From: Sphingosinithalassobacter tenebrarum
Lineage (GTDB): Bacteria > Pseudomonadota > Alphaproteobacteria > Sphingomonadales > Sphingomonadaceae
Direction: 5' to 3'
Length of the DNA stretch: 64,000 nt
NCBI RefSeq assembly: GCF_011057975.1
Contig: NZ_CP049109.1
Span: 1,829,001-1,893,000, forward strand
In this document: piece by piece, positions 43,993 through 53,907 of the stretch
How the letters are laid out: each line of letters begins with the position of its first letter
Numbering within the stretch: the stretch's first letter is position 1
Notes under the pieces: generated by a model
Database searches by the model: none
What the model saw: only the letters and a program-made list of their open reading frames with translations
Told to the model about the DNA's origin: nothing
Position numbers and translations under genes: made by a program

Positions 43993-45603
43993 TCAAGACG
44001 GTTCGAAACCCTCCACATAGTGTACCCGCCCGCTCTGGTGCTGCGGGAAGTGCGCAAGATGCGCGGGCAAATCCATGGCTATTACCCGCGCCCATTTGCT
44101 GCCGATTAGTCCCGGCAGCTTCACGCGATCGGCGGGCGGATGGAACGGGTTCGGTAGCCATTTGCCGTTGAGATCGCGCTGCTCGAAATACGGCTTCTTG
44201 GCTGCATAAACGGGCGGCAGATCGAGGCCGGAGATAAATTCGATCATCCGGTCCTCCGGCATCGCCAATATCTCGTCGGGTGTCATCAAAGCCCGCTGCA
44301 TCATGCTCTCATGCTGCGATGCCTTGCGATAGTGGGCGTAATCGAACGCTGCGCTTGTATCGCCCTCGAACAGAAAACGGCTCAGCGCCTGTTGCTGCTG
44401 GCGGCGTGCGCCTTCCTGCTGGAGCGGGTCGTCATAGCGCAAACTCTGGTTGCCGAGCATGTTCGATACGAGCTGCGCGGTCTGATAATCGCGCACGCCG
44501 AAGAACATGCGGAGCTGCGCCGAGCCGATAAAGCTCTGCAAGGTCGCGGCATCGAAGTTGCGGATGATCTGGCCCACGTCCTGAAACACCGCGAAGGTGC
44601 GCACGCCTTCACCGCGCCCGAAGGTGAACGCCGAGAGCAGGGATTCAAAGCGGCCCATTTGTCCGGCCTCATCGACGATCATGGTGAGGCGCGGCGCATC
44701 GGGTGCGCGGCCCTTGTAAAGGCGGCTGACCGTGAACAGCACGCGCAACAGCGACGACCAGATGGAGACATATTCCATCGGCACGTTGACGAACAGGCTT
44801 GCCACCTGATGCGGGTTGACCAGATCGGCGAGCGAGAAGTCCGGCTCGTCCAGCGAGTCCATCAATGTGGGGTCGTTGAGGAAACCGAGCTGGCCCTTGA
44901 TGGTACCGAGGATTGCGCCGAACTCCTTCGGCACGTCCTTTTGCTTGTGCCAAATCTCGGCGGCTCCGGCGCGGATGTCGCCGTGCTTCGAATCTTCCAT
45001 CGCACGGAGCTGCGCATCCCAGAACAGCGCATCGCCCTCGATCGCGTTAAGGACGTCGCGGAGCATCGGGAAGCTGGCTTTGCCGTGTTGCTCGACAAGC
45101 GATTTGATCAGTAGTTCGAGCCACTGGCGAGCGCGCAGCTCGAAATAATGGCCGTTGCTGCTGCCGGAAAAGGGAATGAGGGCGGCGGCGATGAAGCCGC
45201 AATCGGCATGAAAGCGCGGGTCGGCTTCGTCCAAGATGTCGAGGGGGTTGAGGCGGTGGCTGGGGAGAATATGGGCGTGGAGCTTCACCGGATTCCAGCA
45301 ATAGGCGTAGGCCCCGTGCGCCGCGAAGTTGTGGATGGTGACGGCGGCAAGCTCGCCGCGCGGGTCGAGAACCCAGAGCCGCTGTCCCGCACAGCGGATA
45401 ATCGCTTCCATGAGGACATCGCGGGATTTTCCGGCCCCTGCGCCCGCGACGATCAGGCCGGGCGAGTCGGAATCGAGGCGCATCAGGCGGTTGCCGCTAT
45501 ATCCGATCGGGAAGCCAGTTTTGCCGAATAATCCGGCGCGGGCGATTTCCTCGTCCTCCGCCCATCTGGCGCTTCCAAAGCGCGCGTCTCCAAAATCACT
45601 CAT
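43993..45603 (-). CDS. Type IV coupling protein (VirD4/TraG family)
   Basis: A 536-residue ATPase that would deliver the relaxase-DNA complex to a type IV secretion channel. The opening GDARFGSARWA is typical of TraG proteins. Walker A is GAGAGKS at 54-60, Walker B is LTMIVDEAGQM, and a following RTFAVFQDVGQI segment fits the motor domain. There are no N-terminal TM helices, unlike full VirD4; tiny TM proteins are encoded just upstream. Ribosome site AAAGGACC precedes the ATG. Confidence 0.88.
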   Translation of the reverse strand: MSDFGDARFGSARWAEDEEIARAGLFGKTGFPIGYSGNRLMRLDSDSPGLIVAGAGAGKSRDVLMEAIIRCAGQRLWVLDPRGELAAVTIHNFAAHGAYAYCWNPVKLHAHILPSHRLNPLDILDEADPRFHADCGFIAAALIPFSGSSNGHYFELRARQWLELLIKSLVEQHGKASFPMLRDVLNAIEGDALFWDAQLRAMEDSKHGDIRAGAAEIWHKQKDVPKEFGAILGTIKGQLGFLNDPTLMDSLDEPDFSLADLVNPHQVASLFVNVPMEYVSIWSSLLRVLFTVSRLYKGRAPDAPRLTMIVDEAGQMGRFESLLSAFTFGRGEGVRTFAVFQDVGQIIRNFDAATLQSFIGSAQLRMFFGVRDYQTAQLVSNMLGNQSLRYDDPLQQEGARRQQQQALSRFLFEGDTSAAFDYAHYRKASQHESMMQRALMTPDEILAMPEDRMIEFISGLDLPPVYAAKKPYFEQRDLNGKWLPNPFHPPADRVKLPGLIGSKWARVIAMDLPAHLAHFPQHQSGRVHYVEGFEPS

Positions 45604-45621
45604 GGCGTGGTCCTTTCAGGC

Positions 45622-45651
45622 AAAGAAAAGGGCGGGGATTGCTCCCCGCCC
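45622..45651 (-). terminator. Minus-strand terminator/attenuator before the T4CP
   Basis: Minus-strand stem GGGCGGGG / CCCCGCCC with an AGCAAT loop and the tail TTTTCTTT. It sits between a 43-residue membrane gene and the coupling protein start, so it could attenuate read-through into the latter. Confidence 0.72.
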
Positions 45652-45675
45652 TGAAAGGGTGTTGGTGGTCGTCGC

Positions 45676-45807
45676 TTATCCTGCGCACTGACCGAGTAGG
45701 ATGAGAGCGACGACGATAACGCCGACGATCGCGAGGCCATTGCCTTCTTGCCTCGGGCCGTATTCGACGTTGGCACGCTTCGGCTCCCAGATTTGCTGTT
45801 TCGCCAT
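45676..45807 (-). CDS. 43-residue single-TM protein
   Basis: Small protein MAKQQIWEPKRANVEYG... with one C-terminal TM helix (GLAIVGVIVVALILLGQCAG). AAGGAAG lies 7 bases before the ATG. It belongs to the conjugation backbone and immediately precedes the T4CP gene. Possible role: membrane anchor or partner of the TM-less coupling protein (inference). Confidence 0.68.
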   Translation of the reverse strand: MAKQQIWEPKRANVEYGPRQEGNGLAIVGVIVVALILLGQCAG

Positions 45808-45881
45808 AATTGGCTTCCTTTCTTTCTGCCGCCTCATTGCGGCGTTTCTCGAATATCGCGGCGGGCGCGGTGGCTTGGGGG

Positions 45882-45970
45882 GTTAGAAGAGAAGAATCCC
45901 GAACAGCGTGCCCGCCACGAACGCCAGCCAGACGATGGCAGGCCAGTCGGGGCCGTTCCGGCGCGGCGCG
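45882..45970 (-). pseudogene. 3' remnant of a small membrane gene
   Basis: The last 28 codons of a small gene (PRRNGPDWPAIVWLAFVAGTLFGILLF then stop) remain. Its 5' part was replaced at about 45970 by the IS3 fragment. The hydrophobic end suggests another single-TM protein of the T4CP region. Confidence 0.6.
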
Positions 45971-45974
45971 GTGC

Positions 45975-46575
45975 ACGCTGGTGAAGGCGAAGCTGGTGAA
46001 CTGGCTGCCTTGATCGGTGTTGAAGATCTCAGGCCTGCCGAAGCGCGCCAGCACTTCCTCCAGCGCCGTCACGCAGAAGCCGGCATCCATCGTGTTCGAC
46101 AGCCGCCAGGCCAGCACCTTGCGGGTCGCCCAGTCCATGATCGCAACGAGGTAGAGGAAGCCCCGACGCATCGGGATGTAGGTCACGTCCGCGCACCACA
46201 CCTGGTTCGGCCGCTGGCGATCGCCAGCCCACGCAGCAGATAGGGATAGACCCGGTGCTGCGGGTGCCGATCGCTCGTGCGTGGCCGCTGGTAGATCGGC
46301 GACAGCCCCATCTTCGCCATCAGCCGCCTTACCCGGCGACGGCCAACGTCATGGCCCTGGCGGCGCAGATGCCGGGCCATCTGGCGGCTGCCGTACCACG
46401 GCATGTCGAGGAACGCCGCGTTGATCTCCCGCATCAGCACCAGCGTCTCCTCGGTCTCCGGCACCGGCGTGTAATAGTAGCCCGACCAGCTGATCGACAG
46501 CAGCCGGCATTGCGCCGCGATCGACAAGCAGTGGTGAGCAGGATCGATCCACTCACGCCTCCGTGCCACGCTCAT
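45975..46575 (-). pseudogene. IS3-family orfB fragment (element A)
   Basis: OrfB starts at 46575 (MSVARRREWIDPAHHC) and is readable through WYGSRQMARHLRRQGHDVGRRRVRRLM to YPYLLRGLAI. It then shifts frame near 46210, continues as NQVWCADVTYIPM and FNTDQGSQFTS, and is cut at about 45975, losing the third catalytic residue. Frameshifted and truncated, so inactive. Confidence 0.88.
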
Positions 46576-46731
46576 CGACCGGAGGCCTTCGCTAAAAAAT
46601 CCCGCTCCACCAGTAACTGCCCGATCTTCGCATGCAGCTTGTCCACCTCCGCGTCGCTCGCCGCCTTGGCCGCCTCGCCGGCACTGGAGAACGTCGCCGA
46701 CATTCCTTCGATCGCCTGACGCTTCCACGCC
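46572..46731 (-). pseudogene. IS3-family orfA fragment (element A)
   Basis: 3' part of orfA (TAWKRQAIEGMSATFSSAGEAAKAASDAEVDKLHAKIGQLLVERDFLAKASGR) ending in ATGA overlap with orfB. Its 5' part is missing because the next IS begins at 46733. Confidence 0.85.
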
Positions 46732-46747
46732 GTGGCCTGCTGCCGGT

Positions 46748-46988
46748 TTGGTGGACACCGAGATAGGATGTTTCCACCTATCGGGGGGCCTGCCGAAGGA
46801 TCAGGGCGAACGCTCGGTCATCGCCGGCAACGTTCTGGATCGCCAGTTCACGGCCGACAGGCCCAACCGGAAGTGGGTGGCAGACTTCACCTACATCTGG
46901 ACTGCCGAAGGATGGCTTTACGTGGCCGCCGTCATCGACCTGTTCTCACGCAGGGTGGTGGGTTGGTCGATGAGTGATACGATGTTCG
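46748..46988 (+). pseudogene. orfB 5' fragment of IS3 element B
   Basis: Encodes ERSVIAGNVLDRQFTADRPNRKWVADFTYIWTAEGWLYVAAVIDLFSRRVVGWSMSDTM, the first two catalytic parts of an IS3 OrfB, then stops matching at about 46985. Confidence 0.85.
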
Positions 46989-47768
46989 TTCACGCGGCAC
47001 GCGAAGGGCTCGGCCCGAACGCAGGCAAGCCGTCAACTCCTGGCGCAGGGCACCACGTCCCTGGATGTACAGGGATTGATAAATAGCTTCGTGGCTGATG
47101 CGCATGGTAGGATCCTCCGGATAATCGATCCGCAGCCGATGGGCGATCTGCTCTGGGCTCCATGCGATCGACCAGCGCCGACTCTGTCGAAGTACGGCGC
47201 GCCGCTTCTTCCATACCACGTCAGGGCCGGCAAAGCCGATGCCCTCAGCATTCGTGACCCGACCAGCAAGACGCTCCTCGACATAAGCGCGCAAAGCAGG
47301 ATTGCTGGCCAACTTGTTCGGACGCGGACGCCGACCCGCGCGTTCAGCGTGCCACTGCGCGACACTGGCCCGGTAATCCAGATTGCCGCCACGAGTGGCA
47401 GCGTTGCGCCGGACTTCGCGTGAGATCGTGCTGGGCGAGCGCCCAAGCTTGCGCGCGATCGCACGGATCGCCGATCCCGTGGCCAGTGCGATGGCGATTT
47501 CTTCCCGCTCGCGAAAGGTCAGAAATCTTTCGCTGGGCACAGGCGCCGAAGGCGCCAGATGTTTTGGCGGCATACCTCCCGAACTCCGAAACCAGCGCGG
47601 TCCGAGCGGTGTCGAAATGCCAGCATCCGCCGCAGCCTCCTCGCTCGTACGCCCGCGGGCAATGGACTGCCAGAAGCGACGATGATGCTCACGCAACCAG
47701 GCAGATGGACGCCCGGGTGAATGTAGCTTCTCTCGGGTGCAGCGTTCTGATGCTCTTCGACCGGCCAT
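46989..47768 (-). pseudogene. IS30-family transposase, C-terminally truncated
   Basis: Starts at 47768 behind GGAGG (MAGRRASERCTREKLHS). It is readable through the DNA-binding part (LTFREREEIAIALATGSAIRAIARKLGRSPSTISREVRRN) to QSLYIQGRGALRQELTACLRSGRALRVPR. The catalytic DDE domain that should follow is absent; the frame enters the IS3 orfB fragment instead. Confidence 0.88.
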
Positions 47769-47817
47769 GTTCGCAACCTCCAATTTCTTGGCGTTGCGAC
47801 GACCGGTTGAATCCGCC

Positions 47818-48093
47818 CAATATACCAGCGAGCAGTTCCAGCGGCTGATGGCCGACAATGGCGTCACCTGCTCGATGAGCCGGTCCGGCAACTGCTGGGA
47901 TAATGCCGCCATGGAGAGCTTCTTCTCCTCGCTCAAGACCGAGCGGATCGGGAAGAAGATCTACCGCACGAGGGCGCAAGCGAAGGCCGACGTGTTCGAT
48001 TATATCGAATGCTTCTACAACCCGACCCGGCGTCACTCGACCCTGGGCTACCTCAGTCCTATCGACTTCGAACGGGAAGCTGGGGTAGCCTGA
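47818..48093 (+). pseudogene. orfB 3' fragment of IS3 element B
   Basis: Encodes YTSEQFQRLMADNGVTCSMSRSGNCWDNAAMESFFSSLKTER... ending in HSTLGYLSPIDFEREAGVA and stop. About 30 residues between this and the 5' fragment were lost when the IS30 unit was inserted. Confidence 0.87.
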
Positions 48094-48219
48094 ATGAGCT
48101 TATCTCGGTGTCCACCAAACCGGCAGCAGGCCACAGCGCATCACCACCTCAATGCGACGCCGGTGCGCGCCGCGAGAGAGGAGGCGGATGACCGAGGCCG
48201 AATGAGGAGAACATCTTGC

Positions 48220-48783
48220 TTAAAGCTCAAGCGGAACGCCAGATACTAGCTGATCTGTTCGTGAAGACCATTCAACCAGTAGGTCCTGCACAGCGGCCCA
48301 ACCTCCATAAGATTTGAACTCGTCCATTTCCTTTAATTTCTGCGGGATTGAAGCGGCTGTAAGATTCTTAACTGAACTAAGCATCCCTTCTGCTTCATCG
48401 AACTTCCCTAGCCTGATTAGGCAGATGAAGCGCGTCCATTCAGCATACTCACCACCGATACCCTCTGCATCAAGATACGCGATCAGTCGCTCGGCATCTC
48501 TGATAGGCGAGATTGCATCCCAAGCATCCTTCAAACTCTCTTCAAGAGGTTGCTCCAATGTGGCGAGGTTCACGACCCTCGCCCCTAAGGACATGTGCAT
48601 AAATTCAAGGTCATCAAAAGCTGGCAGCAAGAATGTCCAGACATAAGTTGATGATGGCGCTCCATCGATGGCAAGACCGGCTATAATGTCCTTGCTCCGC
48701 GCCCGAACTAGAAAATCGCCTTTGTCGTGAAAGCCGATTTTCCTCGCTACGCTTTTAATCCGATTTTTCTCTACGCTTTTCAT
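48220..48783 (-). CDS. Candidate immunity protein for the RHS toxin
   Basis: A 187-residue soluble protein whose ATG overlaps the RHS stop codon (ATGA), the normal position of a cognate immunity gene. It has no signal or TM segment. It looks helical at the C-terminus ([40 protein letters not shown]). I do not recognise the family. Base composition is more AT-rich than the RHS core, like the toxin tip. Neutralising role is inferred from position. Confidence 0.72.
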   Translation of the reverse strand: MKSVEKNRIKSVARKIGFHDKGDFLVRARSKDIIAGLAIDGAPSSTYVWTFLLPAFDDLEFMHMSLGARVVNLATLEQPLEESLKDAWDAISPIRDAERLIAYLDAEGIGGEYAEWTRFICLIRLGKFDEAEGMLSSVKNLTAASIPQKLKEMDEFKSYGGWAAVQDLLVEWSSRTDQLVSGVPLEL

Positions 48784-51700
48784 CCTGGCCCCGGTGCTTC
48801 CACAATACCACATACCCCCGTCCCGGAGGGTAGGTTACGCCGATAATTCTCAATCTCGGAAGGAGTTGGCACTGCGAGGCCGCTCTTCAACTCCACCACA
48901 TACGAAGGGGAAGCCACAGGTCCAAATACACCATCCGCGCGAACGGAACCTGGCGTCCCGTAGGGAACAACCACACCATTCTTGTAGGACACCTCTGCGC
49001 TATACAATCCTCCGGTTGCATTTATACTCGCAGCAAAGTGCGCATGAATGGCTAATCCCCGGATCGCACTGAATGGGAACACAAAATCTACCAAGCGTCG
49101 GGGATACTGCGCATAGGCAGCATTGGCGGCTTGCCTAAATACCCCGAAGCTCCCCTCAGGACATTGGTCTAATGAACGGGGATCATTTTGCGGTGTATCC
49201 TGTTCCTCACCTGGAGCCCCACCTGAACCACCAATACCTATATTATTATAGCTAAAATTCATATCGAAGAATGGCGGCACTATCACCTCTATGGGAGGCT
49301 CCTCGTAACACGGGACAGCATTTGAGTTTTCCTGCCTCGAGCTGTTTTCGCAACTAGTTTGGCCAGATGGATCGACCGCATTCACCGGATCATTGCCAAC
49401 ATAGCCGTAGATATTAGGACCATCGGCATAACCGATGGGATCGGTCTGCAGGAACCTGCCCAGCTCGGGTGCGTACATCCGGGCCTTGTAATAGTAGATA
49501 TCGAGGTCTTCGAGCCACGCCTGGCCGGTATATTGGAACCGCCCGATATTCCCCGCCCCCGGACTTCCCCAGGCGTCATAGCTGTTGGCGGAGAGCAGCG
49601 TGCCGTCGCTGTCGGTCACCGCCGTGATCGACCCCAGCCGATCGGGCATCAGGTTACGCATATAGGATAGCGAGACCCCCGAGCCTTCATACCAGGCGAT
49701 CGGCGCGTCCTCCCGGCCCGGATCAAACACATAGCGCCGCAGGACCGCGCCCGAGCCGTCATATTCCATGATCAGCCGGTCGCCATCGTAGAGATATTCG
49801 ATCGCGCTGCCCGATACCGAGGGGTCGGCGCTTTCCCACAGCCGCCCGAGCGGATCATAGGACAGGCTCGCGCTGTGGCCGCCCGAGGCGCTCGTCAGCC
49901 GGTTCTGCACGTCATAGCCATAGTTCGTGCTGCCGTCGCTCGTGAGATTGCCGTTCCCGTCATAGCTGAACGCAGTCCCGGCAACACTCGAATATTGATT
50001 GAGGCCGTTGGCCACATAGCCCTGGCTGCCGTTGTCGTAGCCGGTGAACGCATAGGCGTCGTTGCTGCGATCCTGCGACGTCACCTGGTTCGCCGGATTG
50101 TAGGCGAAGGTCGTCGTCAGGTCCGAGGCCGTGCCCGACAGATCGAACTCCAGGCTCGCAAGGCGCGAGATATCGTCATAGCCGTAGACCAGATCCGCGT
50201 CGCCGCGCCGCTCCTCCAGCATCCGGCGACCGAGATCGTCATAGCTGATGTCCGAAAGCACATTGCCGCCGCGCTTGATGCGCGTGACCCGGCTCAACAC
50301 GTCATATTCATAGGCGACGAAGGCACTGTCGGGATAGGTCAGCTGCGTGCGGTTGCCAGCCGCATCATATTGATAGCTCAAGGTGCGCGCCGTGCCGCTC
50401 ATGTCATTGCTCGTCGCGGTCACGCGCCCGAGCGCGTCCCAGTCATGGCTGATGCCCGTGCCGGTGGTGGAGCCGTGGCGCGCGTACAACAGCCGCCCGA
50501 GCAGATCGTAACCGTAATAATCGTCCGGCCCGGGAATATTCTTCCGGTAAAGGCGGTTGAGGTCATCATAATAGAAATAGATGTTCTGAGCCGCGCGCGT
50601 GCGCAGCTGCACGATATTGCCGTTGGCGTCATAGTCGTAGCGCATGAAGTCGCTGCTCGAACTGGTACCCGATCCCTGGGTCGTGTCAGGGAAATAGACC
50701 CGCGAGAGCCGGTCGACGCCATCATAGCTATAGCTGGTCTTGTTACCCTCGCCATCGGTAAGCGATTCGATTTGTCCATTGTCGGTATAGGTGAGCGTCT
50801 GAACGACCGCGGCAACGCCGGTGTCGTAGCCCGAGATCGTTTCGATCGCGCGGCCATTATCGTCATATTCGGTCCTGGTGATACGATCGGGCCCGAAGCT
50901 GCCACCCGTATTCGCTTCGCACGCATCGGTCTGCGATCCCCAGGCGGCGGCGTTCATGCGCAACGCGGTACATTCGAGCCGTCCACGGCTGTCATAGCCA
51001 TATTGGACGAGCTGATAGGTCGTGCCATCGGCGCTCACCGCATCCTGGGTCTTGCGCGCGGTCGCGGCGTCATAGGTGGACGTGGCTTGCTGGAGCGAGA
51101 CGAAGTTGCTCCAATCGGTGTCGCTCGTCCCCGTAACGGTGCCGAGCTCGGTTTCCGTACGCTGGCCGTCATCATTATAGTGCATCCGCAGCGCTTGCCG
51201 AACCAGCGGCCCCGCGCCGTCGGGATCGGGCGCGATGACGCCCAACAGCTGGCGGCCCAGATCATAGCGATAGCTGGTCGTATCGGCCGCGCCCGACAGC
51301 GGACCATCGACGCTGGCGATATTGCCGACCGCGTCATAGGACGGCTTGACCGTCGAGGAGACACTGGCATCGCCCGCGCGACTTTCCAGCTCGGTCAGCA
51401 GGATATTGCTCGCGGTCGAGGCCGAACCCGATTGATAGGTGAACTCGGTCACGCTTTCATCCGCGCTTCCCGTACAGCTCGATCCCGAAGCACAGGCCGA
51501 CACCTGCTCGAGCCGCACCACGGGCGTTGGCGCCTGCACCAGCGTCCCTGAGGCATTGCGATACCACGCATAATGGCTGCCATAGGTGTAGCGGGTCTGG
51601 GGCCGCGTTCCGCCCGATGCTGCTGCCGGTCGCGTAACCGTCAGTACGCCGCCGTGACTGCTGTCATAGGTGTAGTCGGTGACATTGCCGAGCGGATCGG

Positions 51701-53045
51701 TGGTGGAGACAGGCTTGTTGCAGACCACTGCGCTCGCCGTCGCGCATTGATCGGTATAGGTCGTACTGCTCGCCGGATAGCTGCTCTGAAAGACGATATC
51801 CGAAAGGGTCGAACCCGATTTGGGCGATACGGTTATTTCGGTCACATTGCCGCGACTGTCATAGTCATAGCTGACCGAGTTGCCTTCCGGCGCGGTTACC
51901 GTTTCCAGAAGGCGCGTCGTTGCGTCATAGCTGTAGCCGGTCTCATTGCCGAGCGCGTCCTCGTCGGAAATGATCTGCATATAGTCGAGGTCGGTCGTGA
52001 CGATCCGCTTCTCGTCGCCGGAAGCGTTGACGGTGGTCGTCCTCTCATTGGTGCCGGTGTCATCGGCATAATCGTAGGTCGTCGTAACGCCGTTGCGTAC
52101 CACCGAATCCACCATGCCATTGCCGTCATAGCTGATGGTAACGTTGTTGGTGCTGGCGCCGGGACGTTTGATGCCGGTCAACCGCCCCGAAGTGAAGCTA
52201 TAGGTCGTCTCGTTGCCCAGGCTGTCGGTGAACGATTCAACGCCGGACATCGAGAGCGACGGCCAGCTTTGCGAATAGGTGCAATAGAGTGAATCGGGAT
52301 CGCAGCCATCGACGGTCGTATTGACCAGCGTCACCTTCGAGACGTCGAACCAGGCATTCGAATCCTCCAGGGAATCGGGAGGGATGACTTCGTCGAACGT
52401 CATCCGCATCTGATAGCCGCGATTCGATTCCACGGAGATCAAGCGACCTATGGTGACATAGGTCTGGCAGTCGCCGGGCCACCCTTTGAGGCAAGTGGAC
52501 GCGACCTGATAATGGTAGGTCAGCTTCTCGCCATTTGGCCGGGTGAGCGTCTGGATGGAACTTCCGTTGGTAATATACATGGTACGCGTCGCGACTTGCG
52601 CGAAGGTCGCAACTGTTCCGTCAGCTCTGGTGTAGACACCATTTTCCAAGGTCGAGCCGGTATGCTGATCGGAGAGATATTCGCCGCTTACCGCATCCAG
52701 GCTGAACGTTTCGGTTGCTCCGCCGATACTGACGGTAACCGGACCTCCCGGCGAATAGATGACACCACTGGTGGAATCCCGAAATTGTCGGTCGGACGTC
52801 ACGCTTCGGCTGAAGACCAGCGCCGGGTCGTCCGCAGGCCCGATCGAGACGGAATGCGACGGCGCGATCAACACGCCGCGGGTCAGATCAACGCCGTTCG
52901 CATCGATGGTCTGACGGATCGGGGGCAAGGGCGGCGGCTCATATTCCTGCGCTTTGGCGATTGCCGGCAGCGCAACGGATGCGATCAGGCACAAGCGGAT
53001 CGAATGTCGCGCTGCAGCGCGGCCGAAAACGGAAAATGAATGCAT
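48780..53045 (-). CDS. Secreted RHS-repeat polymorphic toxin
   Basis: A 1,421-residue protein with a Sec signal ([31 protein letters not shown]). A long shell of YD/RHS repeats follows (for example [23 protein letters not shown], [11 protein letters not shown]). The core ends with [32 protein letters not shown], the standard RHS cleavage boundary. The last ~190 residues are a variable tip. It contains HAHFAASI, then [14 protein letters not shown] and YVVELKSG, which give the Asp...Glu-x-Lys pattern of a PD-(D/E)xK nuclease. Start 53045 begins the signal peptide. Confidence 0.9.
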   Translation of the reverse strand: MHSFSVFGRAAARHSIRLCLIASVALPAIAKAQEYEPPPLPPIRQTIDANGVDLTRGVLIAPSHSVSIGPADDPALVFSRSVTSDRQFRDSTSGVIYSPGGPVTVSIGGATETFSLDAVSGEYLSDQHTGSTLENGVYTRADGTVATFAQVATRTMYITNGSSIQTLTRPNGEKLTYHYQVASTCLKGWPGDCQTYVTIGRLISVESNRGYQMRMTFDEVIPPDSLEDSNAWFDVSKVTLVNTTVDGCDPDSLYCTYSQSWPSLSMSGVESFTDSLGNETTYSFTSGRLTGIKRPGASTNNVTISYDGNGMVDSVVRNGVTTTYDYADDTGTNERTTTVNASGDEKRIVTTDLDYMQIISDEDALGNETGYSYDATTRLLETVTAPEGNSVSYDYDSRGNVTEITVSPKSGSTLSDIVFQSSYPASSTTYTDQCATASAVVCNKPVSTTDPLGNVTDYTYDSSHGGVLTVTRPAAASGGTRPQTRYTYGSHYAWYRNASGTLVQAPTPVVRLEQVSACASGSSCTGSADESVTEFTYQSGSASTASNILLTELESRAGDASVSSTVKPSYDAVGNIASVDGPLSGAADTTSYRYDLGRQLLGVIAPDPDGAGPLVRQALRMHYNDDGQRTETELGTVTGTSDTDWSNFVSLQQATSTYDAATARKTQDAVSADGTTYQLVQYGYDSRGRLECTALRMNAAAWGSQTDACEANTGGSFGPDRITRTEYDDNGRAIETISGYDTGVAAVVQTLTYTDNGQIESLTDGEGNKTSYSYDGVDRLSRVYFPDTTQGSGTSSSSDFMRYDYDANGNIVQLRTRAAQNIYFYYDDLNRLYRKNIPGPDDYYGYDLLGRLLYARHGSTTGTGISHDWDALGRVTATSNDMSGTARTLSYQYDAAGNRTQLTYPDSAFVAYEYDVLSRVTRIKRGGNVLSDISYDDLGRRMLEERRGDADLVYGYDDISRLASLEFDLSGTASDLTTTFAYNPANQVTSQDRSNDAYAFTGYDNGSQGYVANGLNQYSSVAGTAFSYDGNGNLTSDGSTNYGYDVQNRLTSASGGHSASLSYDPLGRLWESADPSVSGSAIEYLYDGDRLIMEYDGSGAVLRRYVFDPGREDAPIAWYEGSGVSLSYMRNLMPDRLGSITAVTDSDGTLLSANSYDAWGSPGAGNIGRFQYTGQAWLEDLDIYYYKARMYAPELGRFLQTDPIGYADGPNIYGYVGNDPVNAVDPSGQTSCENSSRQENSNAVPCYEEPPIEVIVPPFFDMNFSYNNIGIGGSGGAPGEEQDTPQNDPRSLDQCPEGSFGVFRQAANAAYAQYPRRLVDFVFPFSAIRGLAIHAHFAASINATGGLYSAEVSYKNGVVVPYGTPGSVRADGVFGPVASPSYVVELKSGLAVPTPSEIENYRRNLPSGTGVCGIVEAPGPG

Positions 53046-53100
53046 GGTTGCCCCCCCAACCAGATCAGAACATCGGCTCAGCAAGCCGAACGGATCAGGG

Positions 53101-53346
53101 TCATGGAGGGGAGGTCGCGCCCGTAACGGTGACGTTCACGCGATTGTTCGCGTCGTCATAGCTGTAATTGGCAACCATATTGTTGTTGACCGAGCCGCTA
53201 TGCTCGACCTCGATCAGACGACCACGCGCGTCATATGTGAAGTTGGATGTGTCATTGCCGAAGGTTTCGCTACTGTTCGCAAGCGAAATGCCCAGACCGC
53301 CGACAAGAGAGAAAGCGCCAAATATCGCGTGCTTGACTTTGAACAT
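53101..53346 (-). CDS. Tiny secreted RHS-leader protein
   Basis: An 81-residue exported protein: signal [25 protein letters not shown], then a single RHS-type repeat ([39 protein letters not shown]). It lies 55 bases upstream of the RHS toxin on the same strand and is probably co-transcribed. It could cap or help to export the RHS shell, or be a relic of a longer RHS gene. Confidence 0.65.
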   Translation of the reverse strand: MFKVKHAIFGAFSLVGGLGISLANSSETFGNDTSNFTYDARGRLIEVEHSGSVNNNMVANYSYDDANNRVNVTVTGATSPP

Positions 53347-53907
53347 CGCAAATTCCCCATTTGCCGACGAATCAAACTCTCGCGACTGTGACCGATCGAG
53401 CAGCGCAGTTCAAGGAACAAGGCGGGATTTTTTGAAAGCCGACGATCATATAGCCGCGGCGAAATAGTAAGACATGAACGATTGTCCCGATCGCATCGCT
53501 TACGGGTACCTTGGCCTATGCATGGTTCGGTGCAGGTGGAGCGGCAAATCTCCAAGCCCTGCGCGATGGGTTCCAAGGGAGAGCGAAATCTCCTTTGGTC
53601 ATGGCGGGTGTCGGGAGGAGCAGGAACGCTCTTTCTGACAAGCGATCAATCGGCGATAGGATTGAATGGCGCGGAGTTGCCCCTGATCTGATGAGGGTTC
53701 AGCCGAAGATCATGGGTGCAGCGGAGCGCCAACGGCCGGAGGGGATGCAACGGGGAACGCGCCAGCGGGTGCCCCTTGCCAAGATGCATGGTATTACCAT
53801 GCACATCTTGCATTCAGCCTAACAGGCACATCTCTCCTTAGCCATAACTAGGTAGTTAATAAAAAATATGATTTATTATCCAAATAATCTTCAACGGATC
53901 ATAAACA
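53347..53907. other. Intergenic region upstream of the RHS operon
   Basis: About 560 bases without a gene I can support; the RHS operon promoter should lie at the left. The right third is very AT-rich. An imperfect inverted repeat lies at 53777-53813. The short plus-strand frame from 53511 to 53822 has no recognisable domain and was not called. Confidence 0.5.
53777..53813. repeat. Imperfect hairpin with 14-base arms
   Basis: Left arm CAAGATGCATGGTA pairs with TACCATGCATCTTG apart from a 2-base CA bulge on the right side. No T-run follows. Confidence 0.55.

Larger units (their letters stand above)
46733..48133 (+). mobile_element. Broken IS3-family element B with IS30 fragment inside
   Basis: A 34-base perfect inverted repeat (46732-46765 and 48101-48134; it contains GGTGGACACCGAGATA) bounds the element. 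Its ends read TGGCCTGC...GCAGGCCA. Inside, orfA and the orfB N-terminus are deleted, and orfB is split by a truncated IS30 unit. The flanking bases do not form a target duplication, so the locus was rearranged after insertion. Confidence 0.8.

Noticed and set aside
45596..46201. 201-residue frame ending beyond the IS3 fragment
   Set aside because: Only the part before 45975 is IS3 OrfB; the rest is an out-of-frame read-through of the 43-residue gene and the terminator.
49875..51551. 558-codon frame opposite the RHS gene
   Set aside because: Created by the repeating YD codons; no family match and no ribosome site.
53511..53822. 103-residue plus-strand frame upstream of the RHS operon
   Set aside because: No domain, poor composition and no ribosome site; it runs through the hairpin at 53777.
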